Shown: positions 14,844 to 26,034 of the stretch, piece after piece
How positions within the stretch are numbered: position 1 is the first letter of the stretch
Layout: the number at the start of each line of letters is the position of its first letter
Origin: Phaeotremella fagi
Lineage: Eukaryota; Basidiomycota; Tremellomycetes; Tremellales; Phaeotremellaceae
Length of the DNA: 64,000 nucleotides
Direction of reading: 5' to 3'
Assembly (NCBI GenBank): GCA_001599715.1
Contig: BCHU01000002.1
Span: 1,860,001 to 1,924,000 of the forward strand
Notes under the pieces: generated by a model
The model's database searches: none
What the model saw: the letters and a program-made list of their open reading frames with translations, nothing else
What the model was told of the DNA's origin: nothing
Program-made: the position numbers and the translations under genes

Positions 14844-16367
14844 TGTTCAATTTGTTTAACGAATTTTCGATTCTCATTGACGATGTATTGCTGAGCTGGA
14901 CTGAAACGCACGAAACACGGAATCAAAATCGCGTGCCCCATGGCTCAAGGTCTAAATTAAGCAAAGGAAAGGTTGGAATGGATGATCGAATGAGGATTTG
15001 ATCGGTGGAAACACTTGTTCATCGATAGGACTGACTTGAATTTGGAGTTTGTTCTGCAATATACATGTATATCGTCTGACAAATTAGATTAACTCTACTT
15101 GTCTTCTGTTATGCGAGGTGAAAATGACTTTCCTTAGCCCGTGACGATTCCATGCAATCAGTAAGATTACATGTACAAATCTCATTGTGACCTACAACAC
15201 AGCTTATTGCTTCTTTTGACTACAACTTGCTATATTCCTCTCATGTATACTTTCTTAAAGAACGCTATTGAGCACTGATACTTGTATGGTACAAGTAACT
15301 TCAACTGCCACAGTCAGCACTCTCTCCACGTGGCATAGCCCAATGGAACTTGAACTGGAACTTAACTGAAACCGCTTGCGTCATAGGTTATACCCCCTAC
15401 GTCATAATGAAGGGTTCATAGGGAAAAGGAAAGGAAAGGGGACAAAGGGACAAAAGGGAGTAATAAATAAGTTAAGTAGCAGTGTAGTGTATTTTGGGGG
15501 AGGAGGTTGAGTAGTATGATGGTGCATGGGTGTGGTGAGTGAGATGGTACAGCTACAGCTACACAGTGAGAGTGAGGATGAGCTGGAAGAGTTAATGAAT
15601 AGAAGGATGGCCCTAATTATGATTGAATGAGATCTACCTCCCCCTGCCATTTAAGTTGACTCATCATTCTGGAATTGGTGGCGTTCATCATTCACCTCGT
15701 AGAATCCTAAATGTTCTCCTTTTCCTTATCCTTACGGCGTTTTTAATCGACTAATCACAGTCACTATCCCCGAGCTGAAATTTGAGTGACGAGTGACAGT
15801 GCAAGAAGTCGTCGCTCAATTTCTACTCTTACACTTTGAATTCATCACCATTCACAGCTATACACGTACTGTTTTCGTTCTTTTCATTTTCTGCGCCATT
15901 GTAGAGTTCATCAAGTGAGTCTAGTGACGACATTACCACTCAACTGGATTTTTTCGCGCTTACCCTTTTCTTTCTTTTTTCTCCATTCTCCACTATTCAC
16001 TTCTTCATCGTCATATTAGATTTACAACTTACAATCCATACAACAAATATACCAGCATCAAAGATTCTATCATCATCACTTGTTCACATCAGATTCCAAC
16101 GATTCACACTTCACAACTTATTTAAGCATCATCTTTGATTTTTTCTTGTCTTTTTTTTTACGAGATCAGGGAATAGATATATCACATTTTTATTAAACCT
16201 CGACAAAACTCACCAGACCAGGACTGACATCATTCACATCACTACGGTCATACTGCATCATCATTCAATAAATTTATATAGCATCGACTAGACCCATTCA
16301 AATTTAATCGTGGACAAATCAAACAATACAATATAACTCCAACACAATCGAGAACCAACATGGAAGA
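14844..16367. promoter_or_regulatory. Divergent region between the DUF7719-like gene and the tyrosine phosphatase gene
   Basis: A 1.5-kb stretch without a credible ORF. It contains the palindrome CCACGTGG at 15326-15333 within TGCCACGTGG on the minus strand. It also holds two bZIP-like sites in the same orientation, TGCGTCAT (15377-15384) and TACGTCAT (15398-15405), exactly 21 bases apart. The part after about 15830 is C/T-rich and looks like a long 5' leader of the phosphatase; a GTGAGTCTAG donor near 15914 and a TATTAG acceptor near 16019 may mark a leader intron. Confidence 0.45.
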
Positions 16368-16371
16368 ATGA
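16360..16371 (+). promoter_or_regulatory. Three-codon upstream ORF overlapping the phosphatase start (ATGA)
   Basis: ATG GAA GAA TGA. The TGA at 16369-16371 overlaps the proposed start ATG at 16368-16370. Ribosomes that start at the first ATG, which has the better context (CAACATGG), would terminate exactly on the main start. Effect on translation is inferred. Confidence 0.6.
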
Positions 16372-19300
16372 GAGAGGCGCCTGAAAAGATTCCAGTACTT
16401 GATTATCCACATAATGCCAAATCAATTTTAAGATCGGACCAATCTAGTAACAAGGAGGAAGTCCCTTTTGATAATCAACCTGGAATAGGTTTTACTCAAG
16501 CAGAAGCTGAATTCGAGGTGGAGAAGCAATTCGAGAAGGAGACTGAAAAGATGGTTTCTCAGAATGAGGGTTCAACATCTCAACCTGGACCTTCGAAGTC
16601 AACCTCAACGCCAACGTCAACGTCTAAAAGTGCTAAACCACGTCAAGTAGCACCATCATTCGATTTCACATTCCCGAAACCAACTTCATTCGATGACCCA
16701 AGAAGGAATCAACAATCTTCACCCTCCCATTCCCCTCCACCTAAACCTTCACCATTCGTTATTCCAACTTCCCCAACTCCACCTAGAAATCTCCAATCAC
16801 CATGGCACGCTCTAGCAGCATCTTCCGGTGCCCCCACACCATCTTTAGAAAGTGGACCTTCGATACGTGGGAACAGTCCTCATTTGGGTTATCCATTCGA
16901 AAGACTCAACATCGGTGGTAGTTGGTCCGGCGCTAATTTGTTTGGTGCTGGTGAAAATTCAAGGGAAACGATGGAACCACTTAAAATCACTTCGAGCTCG
17001 AAACCTCAACCCATCGTTTCGAACATGTCGATCAAACTTCCCAGTGGTCCTGTTGGTGGAATGAGTCAAGAGACACTCTCTAGATATCGAACTATGGCTG
17101 GGAAAACTCCTTTGGAAGAACCAGGATTCAAATTAAATCTACCGTCGTTACCGTCATCGATGCCACCCCCAGTTTTGGATTCTAGTAAACCGAAAAATCT
17201 CACAGGAGTTGGAAATGGCAATAAATTACAGAGTCTATCCTCGAACGCTTTACAATCTTTAATCAATCTTCCAACGACGCTCGTGTTAGATATCAGACCG
17301 CCGTCATCGTTCGAACCTCTCCACATCAAATCATCTCATTCTCTCCCAATTCCATCTACCCTGCTTCGAAGACCAGCTTTCACTTTATCGAAATTGATGC
17401 CAATGCTTAATCCATTATCGATAGAAGCGGTATCGAAATGGAATGAAAAGGGTGACATCGTCCTTATTGATCAGGACAGTGGGACGGCTCCGGATGGAAG
17501 TGTTTTAAGAGGTTTGGCAGCTAAATTCGAGCGTGAAGGTTATAATGGGAAGTTATGGTTTTTGAAAGGTGGTTTCAACGCTGTTAAATCCTCTGGGTGT
17601 GAGATGGAAGGTGGTGACGATAGTACCTCTGCTACACCTACTCCGCCTTTGTTCAATAATAAAAATCTTAGAGCGGGACATTTGGGACGTTTGGCTTTTG
17701 AACAAGGTGAGTTATGTAGTTTGTTTGGGAAGACGAAAGCTGATCGAACCAGAATCGACTGGATCTCGACAAACGTTTCAATTACCCCAGACACCTGGTT
17801 CGTCGCAGTTGGACCTCAACACACCTTCGTTCAGTTTCAAGAACAACCCATTCGACATGCCTTTACCTTCTCCGCAACTCCCAGCGTCACCGACACAATC
17901 CAGAGCGTCTGGGACGTCGAGATCTTCTGGGGCAACGGACAGATCTCAAAAGCTTCAACCAGCAAACCCTTTCTTTGATAACATCCGACAGAATCTGGAA
18001 TTGTCTCATGGCGGTATCACTGAACGTATCCCATTAAATCTATCGACCGAAACTATCAGTCGAGCTTCTGAGATGCCATCTTGGCTCGGAGATCTAGTTG
18101 TGATGGAAGAAAAGGAATCGATGGATATCTTAGCGAAGCAGTTTTATGAGATTGAGTTAGGTGAACAGAAACGATTACAGAACGTTATGGATTGGCATTC
18201 TAGAGGATCGGGTGGTGTGTTGGAGGATTCCGCTGGGAAAGGTGGTAAATCCGGTAACATGAAGATGGAACAACAGAAAAAAGACGCTGAAGAAGTTGAG
18301 AGACTTGCTACTTGGACTGAAAACATTCAGAGGGGTGTTGACGAGGACGATTATTTCCCGTTCAGTATTACAGCTGGTGTGGAGAGAGGTGCTAAGAACA
18401 GATATAAGAATATATGGCCTTATGATTTCTCAAGAGTTCGATTGGATTCTCCTTGCGATGATGATTCGGATTACATCAATGCTTCCTTCGTTCAACCTAG
18501 AGGTACTTCGCGGAGATATATCGCTACCCAAGGACCGCTTGATGCTACTTACAGAGATTTTTGGACTTTAGTCTGGGAACAGGGCGTTAGAGTTATTGTG
18601 ATGTAAGTGATTAAAGGTGTTGTGTTTTACCGTTTGACTAATGCATTTTTAGGTTGACGAAACAGTATGAAGGTGGTCTATTGAAATGTGGGAATTACTG
18701 GGAAGACAAAGTATACGGTTCCCTACATCTCCAATTAATTTCCCAAACTGGTGGTGAAGATCTTGTTGAAGGAGGAGCTACCACGGGTTTCGCTTTCGGC
18801 ACTCACTACACATCAACGACGACAAAGAAAGATGAAGAGGATGTACCCAACATCACCAGAGTGTTTATGCTCAGTCATGAAGAAAGACCTCATGAGGAAC
18901 CACGTAAAATCGTTCAGATTCAATGTGTCACCTGGCCTGATTTCGATGTTCCGAAATCACCAGAGACACTTTTGAACTTGATCAAAGATGTTGATAATGC
19001 TATGGACGAGGTTCCTTGTGATGACTCTAGAGATGATTCGGAGGATTTCACTGATGAAAGTAGGAAAACTAAACCTCCTGTTTTGGTTCATTGTAAGTAG
19101 TATCTCGAGTTCTAGGCGAATATGTTCGTTTTACTGATTTTATTTCCTAGGCTCCGCTGGTGTGGGACGAACTGGAAGTTTCATCATTGTTGACGCGATT
19201 CTCGATGGACTTCGACGTGAGAACGATAAATTAATCCATGAACAGCTTATATCGATTCCTGAACCACCGGTAAAACCCTCGTCGATCTCTGCAAGACCAA

Positions 19301-20486
19301 AAGCTCCTGCAATAGTCACCACTGGTAGTGGAGAATCACGTTCTTCAGGGGATTCGTCTGCTAAATCAGTATCATTCGTCACTCCGACCACATCCGCTCA
19401 ACCTGAAATCCCAATCCCAATGGTACCCGGACCACCATCCAGTACATCTACCGACACACCCATGCCAATACTCGGTGACGCGAAAGATTACATGCACGCG
19501 AAATCAGACTTGATGGATCAAATGGAAATCGATTCACCAGCCGATAAACCTGGACCAACTACTGGATTCATCTTTGGTAGTCCGGATGCCTTGGAGGGTG
19601 AGGGTAGTGCCCATGCTGTCGATACTAGATTCAGTGCATGGAGAGAAGACAGACGACCAAGTTTAGCATCTGTTTATTCGAGTGAAAGACAGTCTTATGA
19701 AACTTTACCTGCTGAAGCGTAAGTCCCTTTTTCTTGTCATTTCCATCACACTTTCAGCCTCTTGAAAGGGAAAAAACTTCTTATAATGGTTCGTACATCT
19801 GACCGTCGATCAGGTTACACCGTACTATTCCTGTTACTGCCGATGTTAACGTTCCCAGACCCATCACTTCCAGTCGAGACAAGCATCGTACTCCTTCACC
19901 TGTTTCTGGTTTGGTTGACCCCGTCGCTTCTGTACTTGAAGGTATGAGAGTTCAAAGGATGAGTTTGGTGCAGAGTTTGCGACAATATCTATTCGTTTAT
20001 CGTGGTATGTCTGATTTTCCTTATTGGTTGAGTCGAACATTCCTGATATCATTATTAGCTATTATACATCACTACCTTCGTATGATTGATGATAACAAAT
20101 CCAAAACATCAAAGGTCTCACAACAAACCATCCCAACTTCGATATCATTATCGACAACATCAACTCCAGCAAGTGTATCAACCACCTCTTTCACGTCACT
20201 ATCATCAGACCACGAGCACGAAGACGATTTACAACATAAACGTCGAGCTTCACCGACAGAATTATCAATGGACGACGACGGGAACGAAATTGAAGATATC
20301 CGTTTGACGGGTTTAGAAAGGATCGGAAGTGGATTGAGTAAACGTCCCAGTTTCAAGAAAATGAGAGCGACGGGTGGAGTCGATTCTATTACTAGTAGTA
20401 GCTCGTCTCCGTCTGTTAGTATCGGTAATTCAACTAATGTTTCGGGAGCTTCTTCACCTGCTAGAATCGGACGTAAAAAGATTTAA
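16368..20486 (+). CDS. Protein tyrosine phosphatase with degenerate rhodanese domain (Pyp/Ptp2/Ptp3 type)
   Basis: Six exons (16368-17706, 17753-18602, 18653-19092, 19151-19718, 19814-20004, 20059-20486) join to 1271 codons. Residues 1-290 are low complexity. A rhodanese-like domain follows near 300-410 (LVLDIRPPSSF ... LWFLKGGFNAV); the active-site Cys expected before GGF is absent, so it is probably a docking module. The phosphatase domain starts near 645 (KNRYKNIWPYDFSRV). It has the substrate loop DSDYINASFV, the WPD loop near 823 and the P-loop VHCSAGVGRTG with catalytic Cys near 876, formed across the intron 19093-19150. About 200 disordered residues are inserted after LRREN before the Q-loop helix (SLRQYLFVYRAIIHHYL). 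Relatives dephosphorylate stress MAP kinases such as Hog1/Sty1; that role here is inference. Confidence 0.93.
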
Positions 20487-21258
20487 CGATTGATCGTTTT
20501 ATAACTGTAGATCAGTTTTTTTCTCTCTTGTATCTCCCCGATTTCTTTCTTTCTTTCATCACGAGTAGATATTGATTGATTCTTCATGCTTTCTTTCATG
20601 CTTTTTTTCTTCTAGTTTTACTGTTTACTGATTAGGATTCATCTGCTTTTTAGTTATTGATTATTTAGTTGATACTTTTTTATCACAACAAATGTAGCAT
20701 GTAATGGAACGAATATTCGTGGTGTAGAGTGATCTATGTGGCATCGTTCTTCGTAGATAATTTCTTTTTACGTTACTCTGACAAACACCCCCGCTCATGC
20801 ATTAAGCTCATCCTTGAGGCAAATGGATCAACCTAAAAATCTGACGCAAACATGGCGTCAGCATTCAATTAATACCGAAAACTCATGGTGACACAAACAA
20901 AGCTCAGCCCTTGAACGGACTTGCTTAAGTCTGGTAAGCCAGCTTAGAGTTACTTGACCCAATGTAAATAACCATAAATTCAATCTAATGGGATATATTT
21001 ATAGCACTCTTATTCGGCCAGTCAAAGGAAAAAATAAAGTTTGGGTCTATCCGAAGAGGAGTTTTGGTAATTGGCAGTTTGGCACTTTGAGGGTTAGTTA
21101 CCGAAAATTACATGTTTCTTGGTTTAGACATTGAAGACTACGGTAAACAAAGACGGTGGATCTTTGGACCCTAGTGTATGCATATAAGTAACTTAAGCAG
21201 AAGTTTGTTGTATGAACCAACTACCTTTTCACTGTCTATTTATCCCTCCCCTTCCAAA
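20487..21258. other. Intergenic, with one perfect inverted repeat
   Basis: T-rich 3' flank of the phosphatase gene followed by the upstream region of the next gene. A perfect 7-bp inverted repeat with a 7-nt loop lies at 20841-20861 (CTGACGC, AAACATG, GCGTCAG). Otherwise I see nothing coding. Confidence 0.55.
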
Positions 21259-22473
21259 ATGACACGAATCAACATTAATACCATATCCTTCATCATGTTG
21301 GGTACCAGTTTACTGGGTCATGTTAGAGCAGCTACATCTTTCACTTGTTCTGCTAGTGAAACATTCTGGATGTCGAATTATCAATCTTGTAAATTTGGTT
21401 CTTTTCTTGCTCTCTACACATTATTTCTTGTGGACATACTGTACAATTGGTGTCTCAGAGCTGACAATGACCATCGCAATCTTAGGTCCAGAAAGTGCGA
21501 ACGATGCAGGGACGACTTTATATCTAACTGGTGTTATTTCGAAAACATATGTATCGGGGACTTTCAATGTTGAATGCGAGTGAGTCTTGTCTTGCTCTGA
21601 TTGTCAATGTTGTTTGGAAAGAAGTTAACGTCGCCTTTTACCACCAGTTATACTCCCAATAAAGATGGAAGTGGTACGATGCAGAGTTGTTTTTATCAAA
21701 GTAGATCTGGAACTAAAGGATCGGTATGTTTGAATTTATCTTTTGAGTATCGTCATCTTGATCTTACTTTTGACTGACACATTCACCTCGGCTAGATAAT
21801 GGACATTTTCAACGACGCAACGTATGAAGACTTCAGCGCTTCATTCTGTTCATCAACTTTAACACCTAGTGATCAACCTCCACCAGTTCCTTCTCAGATA
21901 GCTGGAACTTCAGGTTCAGGTTCTAGTCTAGCAGCTTATGATTGTCCGATTACCGTAGGCGATTATTCACTTGTTGACGCTTCTGTTTATCTTGGATTGG
22001 AGGGTACTGGGACTCCACGTGAGTGTTTGTTCCTCTTTTTCGATATGAAATACTGTGCATTATGATCATCTGACTTTTGATACAGAAACCAATTCCGTTG
22101 AGTCTTATTGCGGGTGAGTAAATGATGGTGTTTTCAGATTGATAACTGATCAATGAATATTCAGATATCAGTCTGGCACTAATTACGCTACTTGCGATTA
22201 TGATTTAGTGAGTTTCATCATCGAATATTCAGATTTAAACCCCAAACGTCATTGAAATGAACTGATTGTATCCAATAGTCAACAGGAGCATTGATCAATG
22301 ATGGTAACCAGAATCCAGCTCTTTGTCCCAGTACAATAAACTGTGCGGCGTACGATTCACCGACTAGACGTCGTAGAGCTTTCGCCAATTCCAAGAGGAT
22401 CAAGAACAATCAGGTTGATACTTCTAGTTTGAGAAGGAAATTGCAGGAGAAGAGTATGTCTAGAAAAAGGTGA
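21259..22473 (+). CDS. Small secreted cysteine-containing protein, lineage-specific
   Basis: I chose the ATG at 21259 because it is followed by a clear signal peptide (NTISFIMLGTSLLGHVRAAT); an in-frame ATG at 21178 would bury it. About eight small exons join in frame. The first joins ...NYQSCKF to ELTMTIAILGPESA across GTTCTTTTC...CTCAG. Later ones give DYTPNKDGSGTMQSC, the block from 21796 (IMDIFNDATYEDFSASFCSS), a short exon QTNSVESYCG, one giving YQSGTNYATCDYDL, and the last exon from 22280. The mature protein has about ten Cys in scattered pairs, a Ser/Gly linker in the middle and a very basic C-terminus (SPTRRRRAFANSKRIKNN) that may be a processing site. No known domain recognised. It probably acts outside the cell or in the wall. 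Confidence 0.72.
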
Positions 22474-22945
22474 AATGTATTTCGGTTATGCCTGTGGACT
22501 GTATCGTCGGAATAGCTTTTGATGTCGAATTTTCTGGTTTACAGTGTTTGCTTCTAAAACCTAATTCGGGCTGAGTGAGATTGCTCGAAGGATTGGGTTT
22601 CAAGGTTTAAGCCATCTGTGTAACTTTGTTCTCTCATTGCCTCGATGGATTTTGAATTGTCAGCAGCTCATTCACCACAAAAACTCAAAATGGTTCGTGG
22701 CTAAGAATATCACCATCCTCGTTGAATATTACAGATGGATTCTTTGCAATCTGCTGATTAGTACATTCAGAAGAACAAGACAAGGACTACATGAGTCGAA
22801 TTAAACGATAAAGAATATTAAGTTAGCAGATAGAATAACACAAATAGTCCTTCAAATCAACCTACATCAATCAGATGGAAACCCGGGCAACTAGAAAATC
22901 GAAGTTACTGTCCATATGAAACCTGTACCTGTACAGAAATTTGCC
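22474..22945. other. Intergenic between two convergent small genes
   Basis: About 470 bases of 3' flanks; no ORF, repeat or RNA gene that I can support. Confidence 0.6.
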
Positions 22946-23585
22946 TCAATAGCAATCTATCCCGTCGTATTGTCCGTTCGGTCTACCGTTTAGGATATCC
23001 GTATCACAACAAAGAGAGCGATAGCCATTGGTGCTATGAAGTGGAGAGACAAATGGTACCCTTGTCAGTATGGTGCAAAAGGCGGAAAAGAACTCACCAA
23101 GTTGCTACGCCAGAGAAATCTGAGAAACATGCCGAACCTGAAGCGCCGTTAGCAGCAATTGTCTGACAACAGTTTGCGAAACCGCCTTGGTTAACTGAAC
23201 AGGTGAAGGAGTAATCGGGCAGAGGAGATGGATTGACACGTTTGTTCACCTCGATTTTCTGTTTTTGTCCAAGTCCACGGTATACAGGTGCTTGGGGTGC
23301 TTTAGGGGCAGATCGAATTCGGGGTGGCAGTAAGGGTTGACCGTTGGCTAAACGTTCGGCATTGGTTGAGTGGGTATCTGTCTCGGTGTCGCTCTCGTGT
23401 TCACTTTCGCAGAGTTGTTGGAGATATCTGGGGAGGTTGGGGTCTTCGATAGTGAGTGTATCTGGAAGTTCGAGACGAAGGACGAGATCATCCTCTGGTT
23501 TTGTTGGGGTGGGAGACGACGAGACGAACATCGAAAATAAACTTCCGAGGAGGATCAGACCGGTAAGCTTGTTGATGTGCGGCAT
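22946..23585 (-). CDS. Secreted protein with hydrophobin-like eight-cysteine pattern
   Basis: Two exons (23098-23585 and 22946-23033), intron 23034-23097, make 191 codons. A signal peptide opens the protein (NKLTGLILLGSLFSMFVSSS). A polar, acidic segment of about 95 residues follows, then a basic stretch (GQKQKIEVNKRVNP) that could be a propeptide cleavage zone. The last ~65 residues hold exactly eight Cys spaced C-9-CC-12-C-9-C-7-CC-17-C, with one residue after the last. The fifth Cys codon is made across the intron (TG|C). The order single, double, single, single, double, single is the hydrophobin signature and the spacings fall in or close to its range. Hydrophobins coat fungal surfaces. 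The domain is less hydrophobic than typical members, so this may be a distant or convergent Cys-rich protein. Confidence 0.72.
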
Positions 23586-24338
23586 CGTCGAATGGATGTT
23601 TCAAAGTCGCAGGTGAGGTGAATGAAGATATGAATCATCTTGTTTATTCAAAGTCCCTTCTTATACTTATCCCCAGTGATTGGGTTCAACTTTAGAAATC
23701 TGAGTCGTACCTGTATTTGTTTTGCCAAGCTCAGTCTGATTCCGTATTCAAGACCCGGCAACTTGGCCTTTTGACCTTCCAGCTTGCATGGCAAATCCCA
23801 GTTTCACACATATGCTCAATACGCCATACTTTAAGTAATGAATAATTTGATCTCTTTCACGCGTACTGTAGATCGAATAGCTTGCTCGGCGACCATTATA
23901 CAGAAATACAGTGTGACGAGTTTTTCTCTTTTACCTCCGATATTAGTGATTATAAATTCTCCTTGTCGATATTAAATGATACCTCATCGGGATATTACTT
24001 CATATCTTGAAAACACGTACGGAAAATACACATTTGACCGAATGAGAAGACCCCGACAAAAAGGAAAGATTGAAACACATCAATTCGAAAATATGTAATG
24101 TCTACCGTTTCAAATATCATTTTCGGGAAAACAATTTCTATTTTCCATCCTTTCATACAAAGAGCGTCTTCCAATCAACTTATTTTCTCACTTATAGAGA
24201 TCAAAGAATCTTCTGAATTTCTCTTTCTTAACATCCATCCCCCCAACTTTTTTCCTTTCGCCACCAATAAAAGTTTCCATTTCTTTCAACCTCTATTCCA
24301 AAACAAAACCTTTTTACGTTCAGTTATTATACATAAGA
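23586..24338. promoter_or_regulatory. Divergent promoter region of the hydrophobin-like gene and the next gene
   Basis: About 750 bases without an ORF I believe. AT-rich with TATAAA-like sequence near 23949; a CT-rich leader precedes the start at 24339. Confidence 0.5.
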
Positions 24339-25409
24339 ATGAGTCAGCCTGATACTGAGATGAGTGGTACAGCAACAGTAATCCAGTTAGGTAGTACCGA
24401 TGATAAGGAGTACGTCGAAACCGAAACCAACACCTTCGTTTCAAACGACGAAGTAACCATCGTCACCACTTGGAACCGCCAGTAAGTTAGAACATTTTTA
24501 TCAACCTCATGGTGTTCTTCCCACTGACACATGACTACTTATCACAGCCAGCCGTCCACAGAGCTTGTACACCGTACTAAAAAGATTGTTAAGAATAAAC
24601 ATGGAATGGTACTTGCAGATGACAGAGGAAGGTATGATATCAAGGAACACAAGAGCATAGATGTTAAACGAAAGGTAGTCTCAACAAGACTCACTTCAAA
24701 CGACCAAACATTGTTCATTCAACTCGATACCTACTACGACGGTGGTCAAAAAATCATGGATGATCTCTCATTCGGAGGAGATGGTATCAAGACTAAATCA
24801 TTGAGTCACCTCCACCGTGGATTACGCTATTGTACTAAAGAAGAAACTTGGGCAAGCCAGATCCAAGAGAGGCTCACTTATTGGTATACCGTATTCTACA
24901 GCCTTCCAGAGCTCAAAGAAAATTATTCAAATCAACTCAAGGATTATCTTAGAAAAGAGAAACCAAGCGACGATGGTTTCAAAGCTTTTTTCTTAGAGCT
25001 CGCCAACAGTAACATTTCCGACACAAACGCTCTACTTGTCGCGAAAGTCGAGTTGCTTTTTAGTAATTTAGAGACCGAGTTTGATATCTACAAAAGAGAA
25101 GGTAGAGATATCGAATACATCGTTCATACGATCGACGAGGAAATCAAGAACTTCCCCAAAGATATGCCTTCTAAAGCTAGTCTAGAAGCCTTCAGTACGC
25201 TCTTTTCAAAGTACTCCAACGAATTCGATACTTCTCACAGGGGTTTATGTGTTAAGCATCTAGGCGAAGAGAATTTCACTATTAGAGATCCTAAGAATCC
25301 TTACGGTTTCTGGAAATACAAAGGTGATAAGATGGAGGATATCAAGAAAGAAGAAGAAGAAAGAAAAAGGGCTGTAAATGATATGGAGGGATGGGTGTTG
25401 ACTGAATAG
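24339..25409 (+). CDS. Unrecognised 334-residue protein, probably lineage-specific
   Basis: Two exons (24339-24481 and 24548-25409) joined by an intron with GTAAGTTAG and ATCACAG give an intact frame. The protein is soluble, without signal peptide or membrane helix. The first 50 residues are acidic and Thr-rich; residues 50-110 look like beta-strands (HGMVLADDRGRYDIKEHKS, TLFIQLDTYYDGG); the rest is mostly helical and charged, ending in a Lys/Glu-rich helix (KMEDIKKEEEERKRAVNDME). No catalytic motif stands out. Even charge distribution and codon use like its neighbours support a real gene. It lies between two secreted-protein genes but has no sign of secretion itself. Confidence 0.8.
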
Positions 25410-26034
25410 GTGTTGGTCGTGGTTTTGTCGTTTCTGGAAATTGACGGGAGGGTTTGTATATGATTAATGCGAATAAACAGTTTCTTTGACCTCAAAGAAG
25501 GAGGGGGTTTTCACTGCAACGCCGTCGCTTTTGCATGTCGTCGTAACTTGCCTATCACCCAGCTTACTTTGAGTTGATCTCCTAAACTCTGATTTCTTAT
25601 ATCAGGGTACTTTCGATTGATCGACGCGATGAAATTATGTAAAGACGGTCGTAACTTGGATACTTGAATTTAAAGTGACAGCTTTGCCGTCTGTTCCTGG
25701 TTCCTCTAATGTCACAACGCTGTCCTTTCCGAGTTTCAAGAAATGATTAAGATTCAGGAGGGAAGGACGATGTCCTTGTTTCATCGAAAGGGGTTGTGCG
25801 GTAGGATAATAGTGTATATATAGACATATTGTATTTACAGTACAGTACCTACCTCTCACCTTCCATCTCTCATCCTTTTTTACCCTTCTCTAATTGGATT
25901 CTTCCCGCTTCCTTCTACACATTCTTTTCAACGACACTCTTTTAAATTCTTGTAGGACCATCTCTGTACTGTAGCTTCTTATATCTTTACATCTATTGTT
26001 CCCAACTTTCATAGAGAGAAACTTGGTTATTACA
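25410..26034. other. Intergenic
   Basis: About 620 bases. It has a run of TATATATA-like sequence near 25812-25825 and otherwise nothing recognisable. Confidence 0.5.

Noticed and set aside
15402..15650. 82-codon minus-strand ORF in the divergent region
   Set aside because: Ser/Cys/Pro low-complexity translation of CT-rich leader sequence, no splice or start context, no resemblance to a protein.
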